A DNA stretch of 64,000 nucleotides from Psychrobacter sp. UBA3480 (GTDB lineage Bacteria > Pseudomonadota > Gammaproteobacteria > Pseudomonadales > Moraxellaceae), in contig NZ_DFQV01000032.1 in the NCBI RefSeq assembly GCF_002377945.1, positions 47,805-111,804 of the forward strand. The letters are read 5' to 3'. The translations under genes were made by a program, and so were the position numbers. Under the pieces are notes generated by a model that ran no database searches, was not told where the DNA came from, and worked only from the letters and a program-made list of their open reading frames with translations. Positions within the stretch are counted from its first letter, which is position 1, and each line of letters begins with the position of its first letter. Of this stretch, positions 1-8,295 are shown piece after piece.

Positions 1-57
1 ATCGCTACTAAAGACGCCTTAAAAAAGACAACAAAAAACCGCCAAGGTTGCGCGTGA
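1..57 (+). CDS. Possible 3' end of a truncated upstream gene
   Basis: Frame 1 is open from the left edge to a TGA at 55-57 and would encode 18 C-terminal residues rich in Lys and Thr. A second short open stretch in frame 2 (23-115) follows an A-rich run and ends in a Gly/Lys/His-rich tail, so a frameshift or an alternative frame is possible. There is too little sequence to name a family. The following 55 bp lead to the hicAB operator region. Whether this is coding at all is uncertain. Confidence 0.2.
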   Translation: MATKDALKKTTKNRQGCA

Positions 58-170
58 TTCAAAGGGCACTAAGCGTGGCGGTTATGTTGGACATAAAAAT
101 CCTGCTGGTCATTAGCTACAATCAGAACATAATTACACTTAAAAAAGCTAAAGAATCCAAAAATCATCCG

Positions 171-228
171 TGTGTATTATTACACACATAATCATTGCCA
201 AATCAGTATTTGTGTGTAATAATACACA
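171..228. promoter_or_regulatory. Inverted-repeat operator in front of hicAB
   Basis: The 18-bp element at 171-188 is the exact reverse complement of 211-228. Each copy is itself nearly palindromic, with TGTGT/ACACA outer arms around an AT core. The pair ends about 40 bp before the hicA start. HicB antitoxins with a C-terminal DNA-binding domain autorepress their operon, so this pair is the likely HicB operator overlapping the promoter (inference). No clean -35/-10 pair was assigned. Confidence 0.6.
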
Positions 229-269
229 CAAGTCAAGTTGGCTTATTGAGTTAATTTCTCGGAGGACTT

Positions 270-458
270 ATGAAAAGTTCGACACTCATTAAACTACTTG
301 AGGAAGATGGTTGGAAAGTTATTAGGAAAAAGGGTACAAGTCATCATATTTTAAAGAAGGAGGGCATTGATAAAATAATTTCAATTAGTCACCCTGAAAA
401 AGATGTGTCTCGACTCCAATTGACTAAAGCTAGACGGATTTCCGGCTTGAAACTTTGA
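270..458 (+). CDS. hicA: HicA-family toxin (mRNA interferase)
   Basis: This 62-residue protein has the length and layout of HicA toxins, which have a dsRBD-like fold and cleave mRNA in the absence of their antitoxin. The diagnostic GTSHH motif at residues 22-26 carries the catalytic histidine region, with Lys/Arg-rich flanks for RNA contact. The ATG is preceded by a strong GGAGGA Shine-Dalgarno at about 260-265. hicB follows 122 bp downstream on the same strand, which is longer than the usual tight hicA-hicB spacing. The gap contains a terminator-like hairpin. Family assignment is firm from motif plus neighbour; toxicity is inferred. Confidence 0.88.
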   Translation: MKSSTLIKLLEEDGWKVIRKKGTSHHILKKEGIDKIISISHPEKDVSRLQLTKARRISGLKL

Positions 459-464
459 GCGTTT

Positions 465-493
465 ACCAATCTCCATTTGGAGGTTGGTTTTTC
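465..493 (+). terminator. Hairpin with T run between hicA and hicB
   Basis: An 11-bp stem pairs 465-475 with 478-488 (one G-T wobble at 470/483; the innermost pair probably opens to make a 4-nt loop) and is followed by TTTTT. It starts 7 bp after the hicA stop. It looks like an intrinsic terminator or attenuator inside the toxin-antitoxin operon, so hicB may need readthrough or its own promoter in 494-580. Confidence 0.6.
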
Positions 494-580
494 TCAAATT
501 CCAAAGGAGTAATTATCTATAAGTGTAGATAGAAAATTTTAATTCAAATTAAGGAAGTTAACTAAAAGAGAGGTGTTAAT

Positions 581-1000
581 ATGCTTCATTATCCTATTGC
601 CATCTTTAAAGATGAAGATATGGAAAACTATGCAGCTATTGTGCCAGATGTCGATGGCTGTTTCCCGCTTGGAGATACCATAGCAAAGACTATTGAAGAT
701 GCTGAAGATTTAATTTTCGAGCATATCGAATTCATGATAGAAGAAGGTATGAGTTTTGATTTCAATACAAGTGAGATTGAAAGTTTAAAAAACGAACCAG
801 ACTATAGTGATGCCTTGGCTTGGGCAATAATTAGTATTGATGATACTAAGCTTTCCACTAAGCAAGTGCGCTTTAATGTAAGCTGGCCTGATTATTTATT
901 AAGAAAAGTGGATGACTATGCAGAAAAAAATCATGAAACACGTTCAGGGTTATTGGCTAAAGCAATTCAGAAAGAAATAAACACAACGTTAACAACGTAA
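581..1000 (+). CDS. hicB: HicB-family antitoxin with ribbon-helix-helix domain
   Basis: This 139-residue protein has the HicB layout. The N-terminal half (residues 1-70) is the partial RNase H-like fold that binds HicA, including the VPDVDGCF stretch near residue 21-28. The C-terminal part (about 94-132) reads as a ribbon-helix-helix DNA-binding domain: a short strand RFNV followed by two helices around LLRKVDDYA and SGLLAKAIQ. It should neutralise HicA and repress the operon at the 171-228 repeats. The ATG follows a GAGAGG ribosome site. A hairpin terminator lies 43 bp after the stop. Confidence 0.88.
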   Translation: MLHYPIAIFKDEDMENYAAIVPDVDGCFPLGDTIAKTIEDAEDLIFEHIEFMIEEGMSFDFNTSEIESLKNEPDYSDALAWAIISIDDTKLSTKQVRFNVSWPDYLLRKVDDYAEKNHETRSGLLAKAIQKEINTTLTT

Positions 1001-1043
1001 TCATGAAATAATATAGTGAATGAAAACATTTCTAGTGTTACTT

Positions 1044-1078
1044 AAAACCTCACCTAATATCAATTAGTTGAGGTTTTT
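1044..1078. terminator. Terminator after hicB, shared with hsdS
   Basis: The arms AAAACCTCA and TGAGGTTTT flank a second short stem CTAAT/ATTAG, followed by a T run on the + strand. The element sits between the convergent hicB and hsdS genes, and its T/A-rich flanks would let it act in both directions. Confidence 0.75.
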
Positions 1079-1104
1079 ACATAAAAATAGTTCATGAATA
1101 AATT

Positions 1105-2421
1105 CTATATACTTCTATCAACCACCACCCGCTTCTTACCCGTCAACAACACCTGCATCAGCGCCTTTTTCTCTTGCTGCAAATCAGCCAATTGCTGCTC
1201 AAGCAACTCAATCTCTTTATCGGCATTGGTTAACACGGTGGCGATTTTTTGTTGTTCTGGAATAGATGGAATGGGTACTTTTAATGATTTTATAATCTTG
1301 ATAGTTAACTGAGGCTGTGCGGAACCAAATGTCAATGAATCAACTTGTCTCGTAAACAGTGATGAGTTTGTCAATGCGTAAAAGAAGTTACTTTCTAATT
1401 CAGAGTTATTACAACCTAAAGTAACCATTCCAGAGTTTACTCTAAGAAAGTCATATTGGACTGAGTCATCGTAATAGGCAGTTTGTCCAACTGTACCTCT
1501 TGTTGTTAGTACAACGTCACCTCTATTAACAATGCCTTTCCCTAGCTTTTCATACTTTTCCTTTGAAATGAACTGAGTTTCCTCGAATAAAAACCCTTTC
1601 TTAGTCACATTTTTAGCACTTAAGAAAAGATAGTCACCTTTGTCATAGAATTCAGAAGAATTAGGATATTCCTTTCCACGATCACCGTCAGTGACAGTCA
1701 TACCAGCATCGATTAAAGTTCTTTCTTCCCACTCACCCTCAAACCGTTCACCCGACTCATCAAGCAAACGTTTTTTACCCGTCAGAAGTTGCTGCATTAA
1801 GGCTTTTTTCTGCTGGGTACTATTGTCAATTAATCGCTCAGTGGTACTAATCGCCTTATCCCAAGTAGATAGAATTTTAGCGATTTTTTGTTGTTCTGGG
1901 AGAGGTGGCGTTGGCACAGGTAATTCTTTGCAAAGCTGTATAGTTAGATTCTGTTGCCCAGATGTCTTTTTAGATCTAGATTGCAACCACTGTTGGGCTA
2001 AATCACTACTTAGAAAATTTAAGAAATAATTTTTATTAACTTTCGACGATACGGTTCTATAAATAACTATAGCTTGGTTCATATTGTATTCATCAAAATC
2101 TCGACCTAACATCGCAATTTTACCAAGCGGAGGACCTACGATATTCATAAGAATATCGCCAGGGTAAGCAATTGATCGAGCTAGGGAGCCATTATGTGCT
2201 TCTTGAGTTACGAAGATCATATCTGACGAGGTATCTAATTCGCCATTAAAACCTAGATTATTTACCCTCAAAAAAGGTATCTTAGAATCACTAACAATTT
2301 CAGTTTTTGGCGGTGTAGTACCTTTTGTTATTTTACTTGTTAATTCATCAGCAGTTTTTACTAGCCAGTCTGAAGGGCAATTACCTAGTCCTGTTATAGT
2401 TTGAAATTCCTTAGGCACCAT
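1105..2421 (-). CDS. hsdS: Type I restriction-modification specificity subunit HsdS
   Basis: This is a 438-residue HsdS, which supplies the target-recognition domains of a type I methylase/restriction complex. It has two target-recognition regions, each followed by a conserved coiled-coil spacer. The spacers start LPEQQKIA (174) and IPEQQKIA (387), and both end in KKALMQ-LLTGKKR (to about 220 and 433), an internal repeat of about 213 residues as expected for a bipartite recognition site. The ATG overlaps the end of hsdM by 11 bp, so the two are translationally coupled. No hsdR gene follows; downstream lies the convergent hicAB pair. The recognition sequence cannot be read from the protein. 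Confidence 0.93.
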   Translation of the reverse strand: MVPKEFQTITGLGNCPSDWLVKTADELTSKITKGTTPPKTEIVSDSKIPFLRVNNLGFNGELDTSSDMIFVTQEAHNGSLARSIAYPGDILMNIVGPPLGKIAMLGRDFDEYNMNQAIVIYRTVSSKVNKNYFLNFLSSDLAQQWLQSRSKKTSGQQNLTIQLCKELPVPTPPLPEQQKIAKILSTWDKAISTTERLIDNSTQQKKALMQQLLTGKKRLLDESGERFEGEWEERTLIDAGMTVTDGDRGKEYPNSSEFYDKGDYLFLSAKNVTKKGFLFEETQFISKEKYEKLGKGIVNRGDVVLTTRGTVGQTAYYDDSVQYDFLRVNSGMVTLGCNNSELESNFFYALTNSSLFTRQVDSLTFGSAQPQLTIKIIKSLKVPIPSIPEQQKIATVLTNADKEIELLEQQLADLQQEKKALMQVLLTGKKRVVVDRSI

Positions 2422-3946
2422 AACCCAACTCCTTTAAAAACCCTACCATCCCAGTCTCTAAACTCTCTAACTCAGCCTTTAACTCAAGACGCTCAGTACG
2501 CACCGCGTCCAAATCAATCTCCGCCTCTTCCTCAAACGTATCGACATAGCGTGGAATGTTGAGGTTAAAGTCGTTTTCCTTAATCTCATCAAAGCTCGCT
2601 AGATACGCGTATTTATCAGCGCTTTCCCGCGCCTTATAAGTCTCAATGATCTTAGCAATATTGTCTTCAGTCAGCTGGTTTTGGTTCTTACCTGATTTAA
2701 ACTCATTGCTGGCATCGATAAATAACACTGTGTCATCAGTTTTGTTCTTCTTAAACAGCAAAATAGCCGCTGGAATCCCCGTCCCAAAGAACAGCTTTTC
2801 TGGTAAACCAATCACCGTGTCGAGCAGGTTTTCTTCGATGAGCTGCTGACGGATTTTACCTTCACTGGATGCACGGAATAGCACGCCATGCGGCACGACC
2901 ACACCCATACGACCAGTCGTAGGCTTTAGCGTTTCGATCATATGACTGATAAAGGCATAGTCGCCCTTGGTCTTGGGCGGTACACCACGATGGAAGCGAC
3001 CATAGGGATCGCTACTGGCATCTTCATGACCCCATTTATCCAGTGAAAACGGCGGATTGGCCGTCACCACATCGAACTGTAATAAGTGCTTGCCATCTTT
3101 ATCGAGTAGCAGCGGATTACGGATGGTATCGCCCCACTCGATACGGTGGTTGTCCTCACCATGTAGGAACATATTCATCTTGGCCAGTGCCCATGTCGAG
3201 CCAATGGCTTCTTGACCGTATAGCGCATACTTTTTAGAGTTTGAGTTTTTGCGTACCATCGCCCCGCACTTGATGAGTAGCGACCCTGAACCACAAGCCG
3301 GATCACATATCTCATCACCTTCGACAGGCTCAAGGATAGTCGCTAGCAAGTTAGACACTTCAGGCGGTGTGTAGAACTCACCAGCCGTCGCCCCACTACT
3401 GGCGGCAAAATGCTTGATTAAGTACTCATACGCATTACCAATCACGTCCAAACTACCGACACGCTCAGCGGAGAGGTTCAGAATATCTTTGCCAAAATCT
3501 TCTAACAGATGGCGTAATAGCTCGTTCTTTTGCTTTTCTTGACCTAATTTATCTGTATTAAAGCTAATATCTTGGAAGACGTTTTTGAGCTTAGTACCGT
3601 TGGCTTCTTCAATGGCATGTAGCGCCTCATCGATGCGCTGACCATTACCCGGCTGATGGCGCTGCTCGTACAAGTCCCAAAAGCTTGCGCCTTCAGGCAA
3701 CACAAAACGCTGCTTGGACATCATGGCATGTATCAGTTCGGGGTTGTCGCCGAACTGTTCGACCAGCTTGTTGTACTCATCGCGATAGACGTCAGACAAG
3801 TACTTTAGGAATAGCATAGTTAAGATAAAGTCTTTATAGGTATCGGCACTGATGACTCCGCGAAAAGTATCGCAGGCGTTCCAGACGGCTTTGTTGATAT
3901 CGTCTTGATTGATTTTGCTAATATTATTAGTGGTACTGGCAGGCAT
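2411..3946 (-). CDS. hsdM: Type I restriction-modification DNA methyltransferase HsdM
   Basis: This is a 511-residue adenine-N6 DNA methyltransferase. The SAM-binding motif DPACGSGS lies at 215-222 and the catalytic NPPF at 297-300. The helical N-terminal domain (1-150) is typical of HsdM. Its length matches EcoR124-type HsdM. An AAGGAAT ribosome site precedes the ATG. With HsdS it should form an active methylase (M2S1). Without an adjacent hsdR it may act as a solitary methylase or use a restriction subunit encoded beyond the left edge. About 260 bp separate it from the codirectional gntR gene upstream, enough for its own promoter. Confidence 0.95.
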   Translation of the reverse strand: MPASTTNNISKINQDDINKAVWNACDTFRGVISADTYKDFILTMLFLKYLSDVYRDEYNKLVEQFGDNPELIHAMMSKQRFVLPEGASFWDLYEQRHQPGNGQRIDEALHAIEEANGTKLKNVFQDISFNTDKLGQEKQKNELLRHLLEDFGKDILNLSAERVGSLDVIGNAYEYLIKHFAASSGATAGEFYTPPEVSNLLATILEPVEGDEICDPACGSGSLLIKCGAMVRKNSNSKKYALYGQEAIGSTWALAKMNMFLHGEDNHRIEWGDTIRNPLLLDKDGKHLLQFDVVTANPPFSLDKWGHEDASSDPYGRFHRGVPPKTKGDYAFISHMIETLKPTTGRMGVVVPHGVLFRASSEGKIRQQLIEENLLDTVIGLPEKLFFGTGIPAAILLFKKNKTDDTVLFIDASNEFKSGKNQNQLTEDNIAKIIETYKARESADKYAYLASFDEIKENDFNLNIPRYVDTFEEEAEIDLDAVRTERLELKAELESLETGMVGFLKELGYGA

Positions 3947-4208
3947 TTATTATTCCTTAACGCGCTGGAAAATTATGAATAGTTATAGTGAGGTAATGAT
4001 AGCAGGGTCTGAGGTGTCATTGTTTTGAAATCAGTTCAGGAAGGTTATATAGCGAACGAAGGATTTCAAATAGCAAGCAGAAAGTTGGTTATATTACTAT
4101 TATAGATACTCAATGATGAGAACAGAAGGCTGTATACCTATACAGAAATAAAAGTATGTAGATGGATTTTACTTGATAGGTATCTTATCGCTCAGTGAAT
4201 ACTGAAGA

Positions 4209-4925
4209 TTACTTTTTGATTAAGGTATAGGCCACGTTGGTATCATCCAATTGCACTAAAGAAGCAAGTCTTGCTGATAGAGGATCTTTACTCTCGATTG
4301 CCGTTAAGATAGCTTTGTGTCTTGGTAATGAATGCGTTTGTAAGTTAGGTCTTAGGCTGGTCAACTGAATAGATTGCTGTAGAGGTAATACCAGCATTCT
4401 CGACATATAAGCAAGTAGGTCATTATGCGTGGCCTTTGCAATGGCAAGATGGAAATCTATGTCAGGTTGCATAAATTCTTCCGCACTCGTAGCCTTCTCC
4501 ATGCCATCGTACGCTTTTTTGATCTGTGCAATATCGTCATCGGTTGCGGTACTAGCAGCGATATAGGCCATTTCAGGCTCTAAAACACGTCGAACGGTCG
4601 ACAGGGTTTTAAAAAAATCATTTTCTGGTGTGGACTGAATCAACCAAAAAAGCACATCTGGATCGAGTAAGTGCCATTCATCCTTTGGCCGTACGACCGT
4701 ACCGACTTTTGGACGTGAGTACGTCAGGCCCTTAGAGTTCAGTACCCGTATAGCTTCACGAGAGACAGGACGACTGACCTGAAACTCCTCACACAACTCA
4801 GCTGAGGAAGGTAATTTTTCATTTTCAGGAAATTCGCCAGAAATAATTTTTAGACCTAATTGTTGAACCATTAATGCATGTTGGCTTTTGCTTGGGACAG
4901 GGTTCTTGTAGTCGGCAGTGCTCAT
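4209..4925 (-). CDS. GntR-family (FadR/FCD subgroup) transcriptional regulator
   Basis: This 238-residue regulator has an N-terminal winged helix (about 15-80; recognition region EEFQVSRPVSREAIRVLNSKGL-like, with VSR at 50-52) and a C-terminal FCD ligand domain (105-230). FCD metal-ligand positions are visible as D155/H159 and H203. The usual fourth His near residue 225 appears to be Gln, which may alter metal or ligand binding. The gene lies 101 bp downstream of the sugar-acid dehydratase on the same strand. It is the obvious candidate to bind the two FadR-type operators at 6773-6861. The likely effector is a sugar acid or a 2-keto-3-deoxy intermediate (inference). Confidence 0.88.
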   Translation of the reverse strand: MSTADYKNPVPSKSQHALMVQQLGLKIISGEFPENEKLPSSAELCEEFQVSRPVSREAIRVLNSKGLTYSRPKVGTVVRPKDEWHLLDPDVLFWLIQSTPENDFFKTLSTVRRVLEPEMAYIAASTATDDDIAQIKKAYDGMEKATSAEEFMQPDIDFHLAIAKATHNDLLAYMSRMLVLPLQQSIQLTSLRPNLQTHSLPRHKAILTAIESKDPLSARLASLVQLDDTNVAYTLIKK

Positions 4926-4960
4926 ATCTTATCGTTACTCATATTTGACACTAGTATGTT

Positions 4961-4994
4961 ATACAAGACCTTATCAATTAACAAGGTCTTGTAT
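4961..4994. repeat. 12-bp perfect inverted repeat between gntR and the dehydratase
   Basis: Arms 4961-4972 (ATACAAGACCTT) and 4983-4994 are exact reverse complements with a 10-nt loop. Neither strand has a strong T run after the stem. It could be a weak terminator/processing hairpin after the dehydratase or an operator for gntR. It does not match the 6773-6861 operator core. Confidence 0.5.
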
Positions 4995-5026
4995 TTTGCA
5001 TAAACCAGTGCGAATATTTGAGTAAA

Positions 5027-6760
5027 TTAGTGTGAATGACGAGGAACCTCAGAACCGCGACAGCCGACAAGAAAATCGAAATCGCAGCCTTCATCAGCTT
5101 GCAGTACATGCTTGACATAGAGTTCACGATACCCACCAATAAAGTTAGGTTTAGGTGGCTCTGGTAAACTAGCTAAGCGTTGCTGTAGCTCTTCATCGCT
5201 AACATCTAAGTGCAATTTGCCTGCATATGCATCAAGTTCAATAAAATCACCGTTTTGTACCGCAGCCAATGGCCCCCCTGCGCGGGCTTCTGGTGCCACG
5301 TGTAATACCACGCTTCCATACGCCGTACCACTCATGCGAGCATCAGAAATTCTCAGCATATCTGTGATCCCTTTTTCTAACAATTTGGGCGGCAATCCCA
5401 TATTACCGACTTCAGCCATACCCGGATACCCTTTAGGTCCTGCATTTTTTAGTACCAAAATGCAAGTTTCATCGACATCCAAATTTGGATCTACAATACG
5501 TGCTTTATAGTCATCAAGGTCTTCAAACACCACGGCACGACCACGATGTTTCATCAATTCTGCTGACGCGGCGGACGGTTTGAGCACAGCTCCTTTCGGT
5601 GCTAGGTTGCCATGTAAGATACACATACCGCCATCTTTACTCAGTGGATTGTCCACTTGACGGATGACTTCATCATTATAGATAGGCGAGCTTTTGCAAT
5701 TCTCCCAAATGCTTTGTCCATTCACAGTCAGTGCTTGAGGATGTGGTAGCAGATTGTGCTCACCCATACGGCGCAGTACCGCAGGTAAGCCACCGCTATA
5801 ATAAAATTCTTCCATCAAAAATCGACCTGATGGCTGCAAATCAACAATGGTAGGCATACCGCGACCAACACGATTCCAATCCTCTAGCTCTAAATCAACA
5901 CCAATACGCCCAGCAATGGCTTTTAAATGAATGACAGCATTGGTTGAACCGCCAATTGCGGCATTGACTTTAATCGCATTTTCAAACGCTTCTTTGGTTA
6001 AAATTTTGGATAACGTCAGATCTTCTTTGACCATATCGACAATACGCATACCTGATAAGTGCGCCAAAACATAACGCCGCGAATCCACTGCTGGAATAGC
6101 GGCATTGTGCGGTAAAGAAGTACCTAGTGCTTCAGCCATACAAGCCATTGTAGAGGCCGTACCCATCGTATTACACGTACCCGCTGAGCGCGACATGCCC
6201 GATTCTGCAGATAAAAATTCATTGAGATCAATTTTGCCAGCTTTTAGCTCTTCGTGCATTTGCCAGACGATGGTGCCAGCGCCAATATCTTTTCCTTTAT
6301 GTTTGCCGTTTAGCATGGGCCCACCTGTGACGACAATTGCAGGAACATCACAACTGGCTGCGCCCATTAATAAGGCGGGTGTGGTTTTATCACAGCCTGT
6401 TAACAGCACGACACCATCCATAGGGTTACCGCGAATCGCTTCTTCTACATCCATACTTGCCAAATTACGCGTCAGCATCGCCGTTGGACGTAGGTTGGAT
6501 TCCCCGTTGGAGAAAACAGGGAATTCAACAGGATAACCACCCGCTTCTAAAATTCCTTTTTTCACATGCTCAGCAATTTTGCGAAAATGTGCATTACAAG
6601 GTGTCAGTTCTGACCAAGTATTACAAATACCAATAATGGGTCTGCCATCAAACTCATGATCTGGAATGCCTTGATTCTTCATCCAACTACGGTACATAAA
6701 TCCATTTTTATCAGCTGTTCCAAACCAAGCTGTTGAACGTAGTGGCTTCTTTTTTGACAT
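5027..6760 (-). CDS. IlvD/Edd-family sugar-acid (pentonate) dehydratase
   Basis: This 577-residue protein belongs to the IlvD/Edd iron-sulfur dehydratases. Cysteines C55 (TPCN), C123 (TGCDKTTPA) and C196 (GTCNTMG) have the spacing of the [2Fe-2S] ligands in L-arabinonate/D-xylonate dehydratases. The opening RSTAWFG-like segment and the length (near 580) favour aldonate dehydratase over branched-chain IlvD. It would dehydrate an aldonate to the 2-keto-3-deoxy acid. The neighbours (transporter, AraD1, semialdehyde dehydrogenase) make L-arabonate, D-xylonate or a similar pentonate the likely substrate; which one cannot be decided here. An AAGGA site precedes the ATG, and an operator core lies 16 bp upstream of the start. 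Confidence 0.88.
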   Translation of the reverse strand: MSKKKPLRSTAWFGTADKNGFMYRSWMKNQGIPDHEFDGRPIIGICNTWSELTPCNAHFRKIAEHVKKGILEAGGYPVEFPVFSNGESNLRPTAMLTRNLASMDVEEAIRGNPMDGVVLLTGCDKTTPALLMGAASCDVPAIVVTGGPMLNGKHKGKDIGAGTIVWQMHEELKAGKIDLNEFLSAESGMSRSAGTCNTMGTASTMACMAEALGTSLPHNAAIPAVDSRRYVLAHLSGMRIVDMVKEDLTLSKILTKEAFENAIKVNAAIGGSTNAVIHLKAIAGRIGVDLELEDWNRVGRGMPTIVDLQPSGRFLMEEFYYSGGLPAVLRRMGEHNLLPHPQALTVNGQSIWENCKSSPIYNDEVIRQVDNPLSKDGGMCILHGNLAPKGAVLKPSAASAELMKHRGRAVVFEDLDDYKARIVDPNLDVDETCILVLKNAGPKGYPGMAEVGNMGLPPKLLEKGITDMLRISDARMSGTAYGSVVLHVAPEARAGGPLAAVQNGDFIELDAYAGKLHLDVSDEELQQRLASLPEPPKPNFIGGYRELYVKHVLQADEGCDFDFLVGCRGSEVPRHSH

Positions 6761-6772
6761 GTCTATATCCTT

Positions 6773-6792
6773 ATATAGTATTACTATTTAAA
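6773..6792. promoter_or_regulatory. FadR-type GntR operator, site 1
   Basis: The core TAGTATTACTA at 6776-6786 fits the FadR-subfamily consensus TNGTNNNACNA exactly. The site lies just upstream of the dehydratase start codon, overlapping its probable leader. The full 20 bp is the reverse complement of 6842-6861 except around the asymmetric centre. Confidence 0.7.
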
Positions 6793-6841
6793 CAATAATA
6801 ATCAAAATACACTAAAATCTATCTTTTTAAAAGGGTTGATA

Positions 6842-6861
6842 TTTAAATAGTATTACTATAT
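6842..6861. promoter_or_regulatory. FadR-type GntR operator, site 2
   Basis: This is a second TAGTATTACTA core (6848-6858), centred 72 bp (about seven helical turns) from site 1, on the transporter side of the divergent region. Paired identical cores in helical phase suggest cooperative binding or looping by the local GntR protein, controlling both operons. Confidence 0.7.
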
Positions 6862-6976
6862 TTTAGTTAAAGCTTTTACACATTATTCCAGTTATCTACT
6901 GATAACGCATTTAATTACAGATAATTTCTCTTTGGCGTGGTGCTTGAGAATTACCACATGGAACGTGGAGTCGGAT

Positions 6977-8284
6977 ATGGATTTCGAAAAGAACGTTATA
7001 CGAAAAGTGACCTACAAATTAATCCCTGCATTGATTTTGCTTTATGTGGTCGCTTATATTGATCGCGGTGCAGTCGGCTTTGCCCATCTACATATGGGCG
7101 CTGATGTTGGTATAGGTGACGCTGCTTATGGATTTGGCGCAGGCTTATTCTTTATTGGTTACTTCATGTTTGAAGTGCCAAGTAACTTACTTTTAGCCAA
7201 GTTTGGGGCGCGTAAGTGGTTCACTCGCATTTTATTGACATGGGGTTTGATTACCATGGCGATGGCGCTCATACAAGGCCCTAAGAGCTTTTACGCACTT
7301 AGGTTCTTGCTCGGTGTTGCTGAGGCAGGTTTTTTTCCTGGTGTCTTATATCTGATTACCCAATGGTTCCCAGTCCGTCACCGCGGAAAAATCATGGGGA
7401 TGTTCGTTCTATCGCAGCCTATTGCAATGGTAATTGCAGGCCCGTTATCTGGTGCTTTACTAGGTATGGATGGGATGGCAAACATGCATGGCTGGCAGTG
7501 GTTGTTTATAGCCGTCGGCTTACCTGCTGTTCTCTTGGCTCTACCGACTTATTTGTATTTGCCAGATGATATCAAAACCGCCAACTGGTTAACCGCAGAG
7601 CAAAAAAACTGGCTGCAAAGTGAATTGGTTAAAGATGAATCTGAGTATGAGCAAACAAGGCATGCCAATCCTTTACATGCGTTAAAAGACAAACGTGTAT
7701 TACTTCTTGCACTGTATTACCTGCCTGTTACCTTGAGTATTTATGGCTTAAATTTATGGCTACCCACTATTATCAAGCAGTTTGGTGGTGGCAGCGATTT
7801 ACGAGTTGGCTTTTTATCGAGTATTCCTTATCTTTTTGGTGTCGTCGGACTTTTAATTATTCCGCGCAGTAGTGACCGTTTAAATGATCGTTATGGGCAT
7901 CTTGGTTTTCTTTATGCGGTAGGTGCTTTTGCCATGTTCTTAAGTGCTTGGCTCACCTCTCCTGTCTTGCAGTTAGTTGCCCTATCTACTGTCGCTTTTT
8001 GCTTGTTTTCAACAACGGCTGTTTTTTGGACACTGCCAGGCCGTTTCTTAACAGGCAGTAGTGCGGCAGCTGGTATTGCGTTGATCAACTCTGTAGGTAA
8101 CTTGGGCGGTTATTTGGGACCTTATGGTATTGGCTTATTAAAGGAATACACGGGTCACATGGCAGCAGGCTTATATTTTCTCTCTATGGTTATGGTATTT
8201 GGTTTGATTCTGACCTATTTCGTCTATGCCAAATTTGAAAAAAAGAAATCTGAAAAAACAACCGTTAGCGAACAAGCGTATTAA
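6977..8284 (+). CDS. MFS sugar-acid transporter (anion:cation symporter type)
   Basis: This major facilitator of 435 residues is predicted to have 12 membrane helices. The DRGAVGFAHLHM stretch after helix 1 and the motif region around GARKWFTRILLTWG resemble the ACS family (hexuronate, galactonate, tartrate permeases). I place the start at the ATG 6977, which has GGAG six bases upstream, rather than the longer TTG-initiated frame at 6932. It is the first gene of the + strand operon, 11 bp before the AraD1 gene. It probably imports the aldonate consumed by the locus (inference from context). Confidence 0.87.
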   Translation: MDFEKNVIRKVTYKLIPALILLYVVAYIDRGAVGFAHLHMGADVGIGDAAYGFGAGLFFIGYFMFEVPSNLLLAKFGARKWFTRILLTWGLITMAMALIQGPKSFYALRFLLGVAEAGFFPGVLYLITQWFPVRHRGKIMGMFVLSQPIAMVIAGPLSGALLGMDGMANMHGWQWLFIAVGLPAVLLALPTYLYLPDDIKTANWLTAEQKNWLQSELVKDESEYEQTRHANPLHALKDKRVLLLALYYLPVTLSIYGLNLWLPTIIKQFGGGSDLRVGFLSSIPYLFGVVGLLIIPRSSDRLNDRYGHLGFLYAVGAFAMFLSAWLTSPVLQLVALSTVAFCLFSTTAVFWTLPGRFLTGSSAAAGIALINSVGNLGGYLGPYGIGLLKEYTGHMAAGLYFLSMVMVFGLILTYFVYAKFEKKKSEKTTVSEQAY

Positions 8285-8295
8285 GGACATTGATT

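Noticed and set aside
6932-6976. Longer N-terminus of the sugar-acid transporter from a TTG start
   Set aside because: No ribosome site; ATG 6977 has GGAG at proper spacing and gives the usual family N-terminus.
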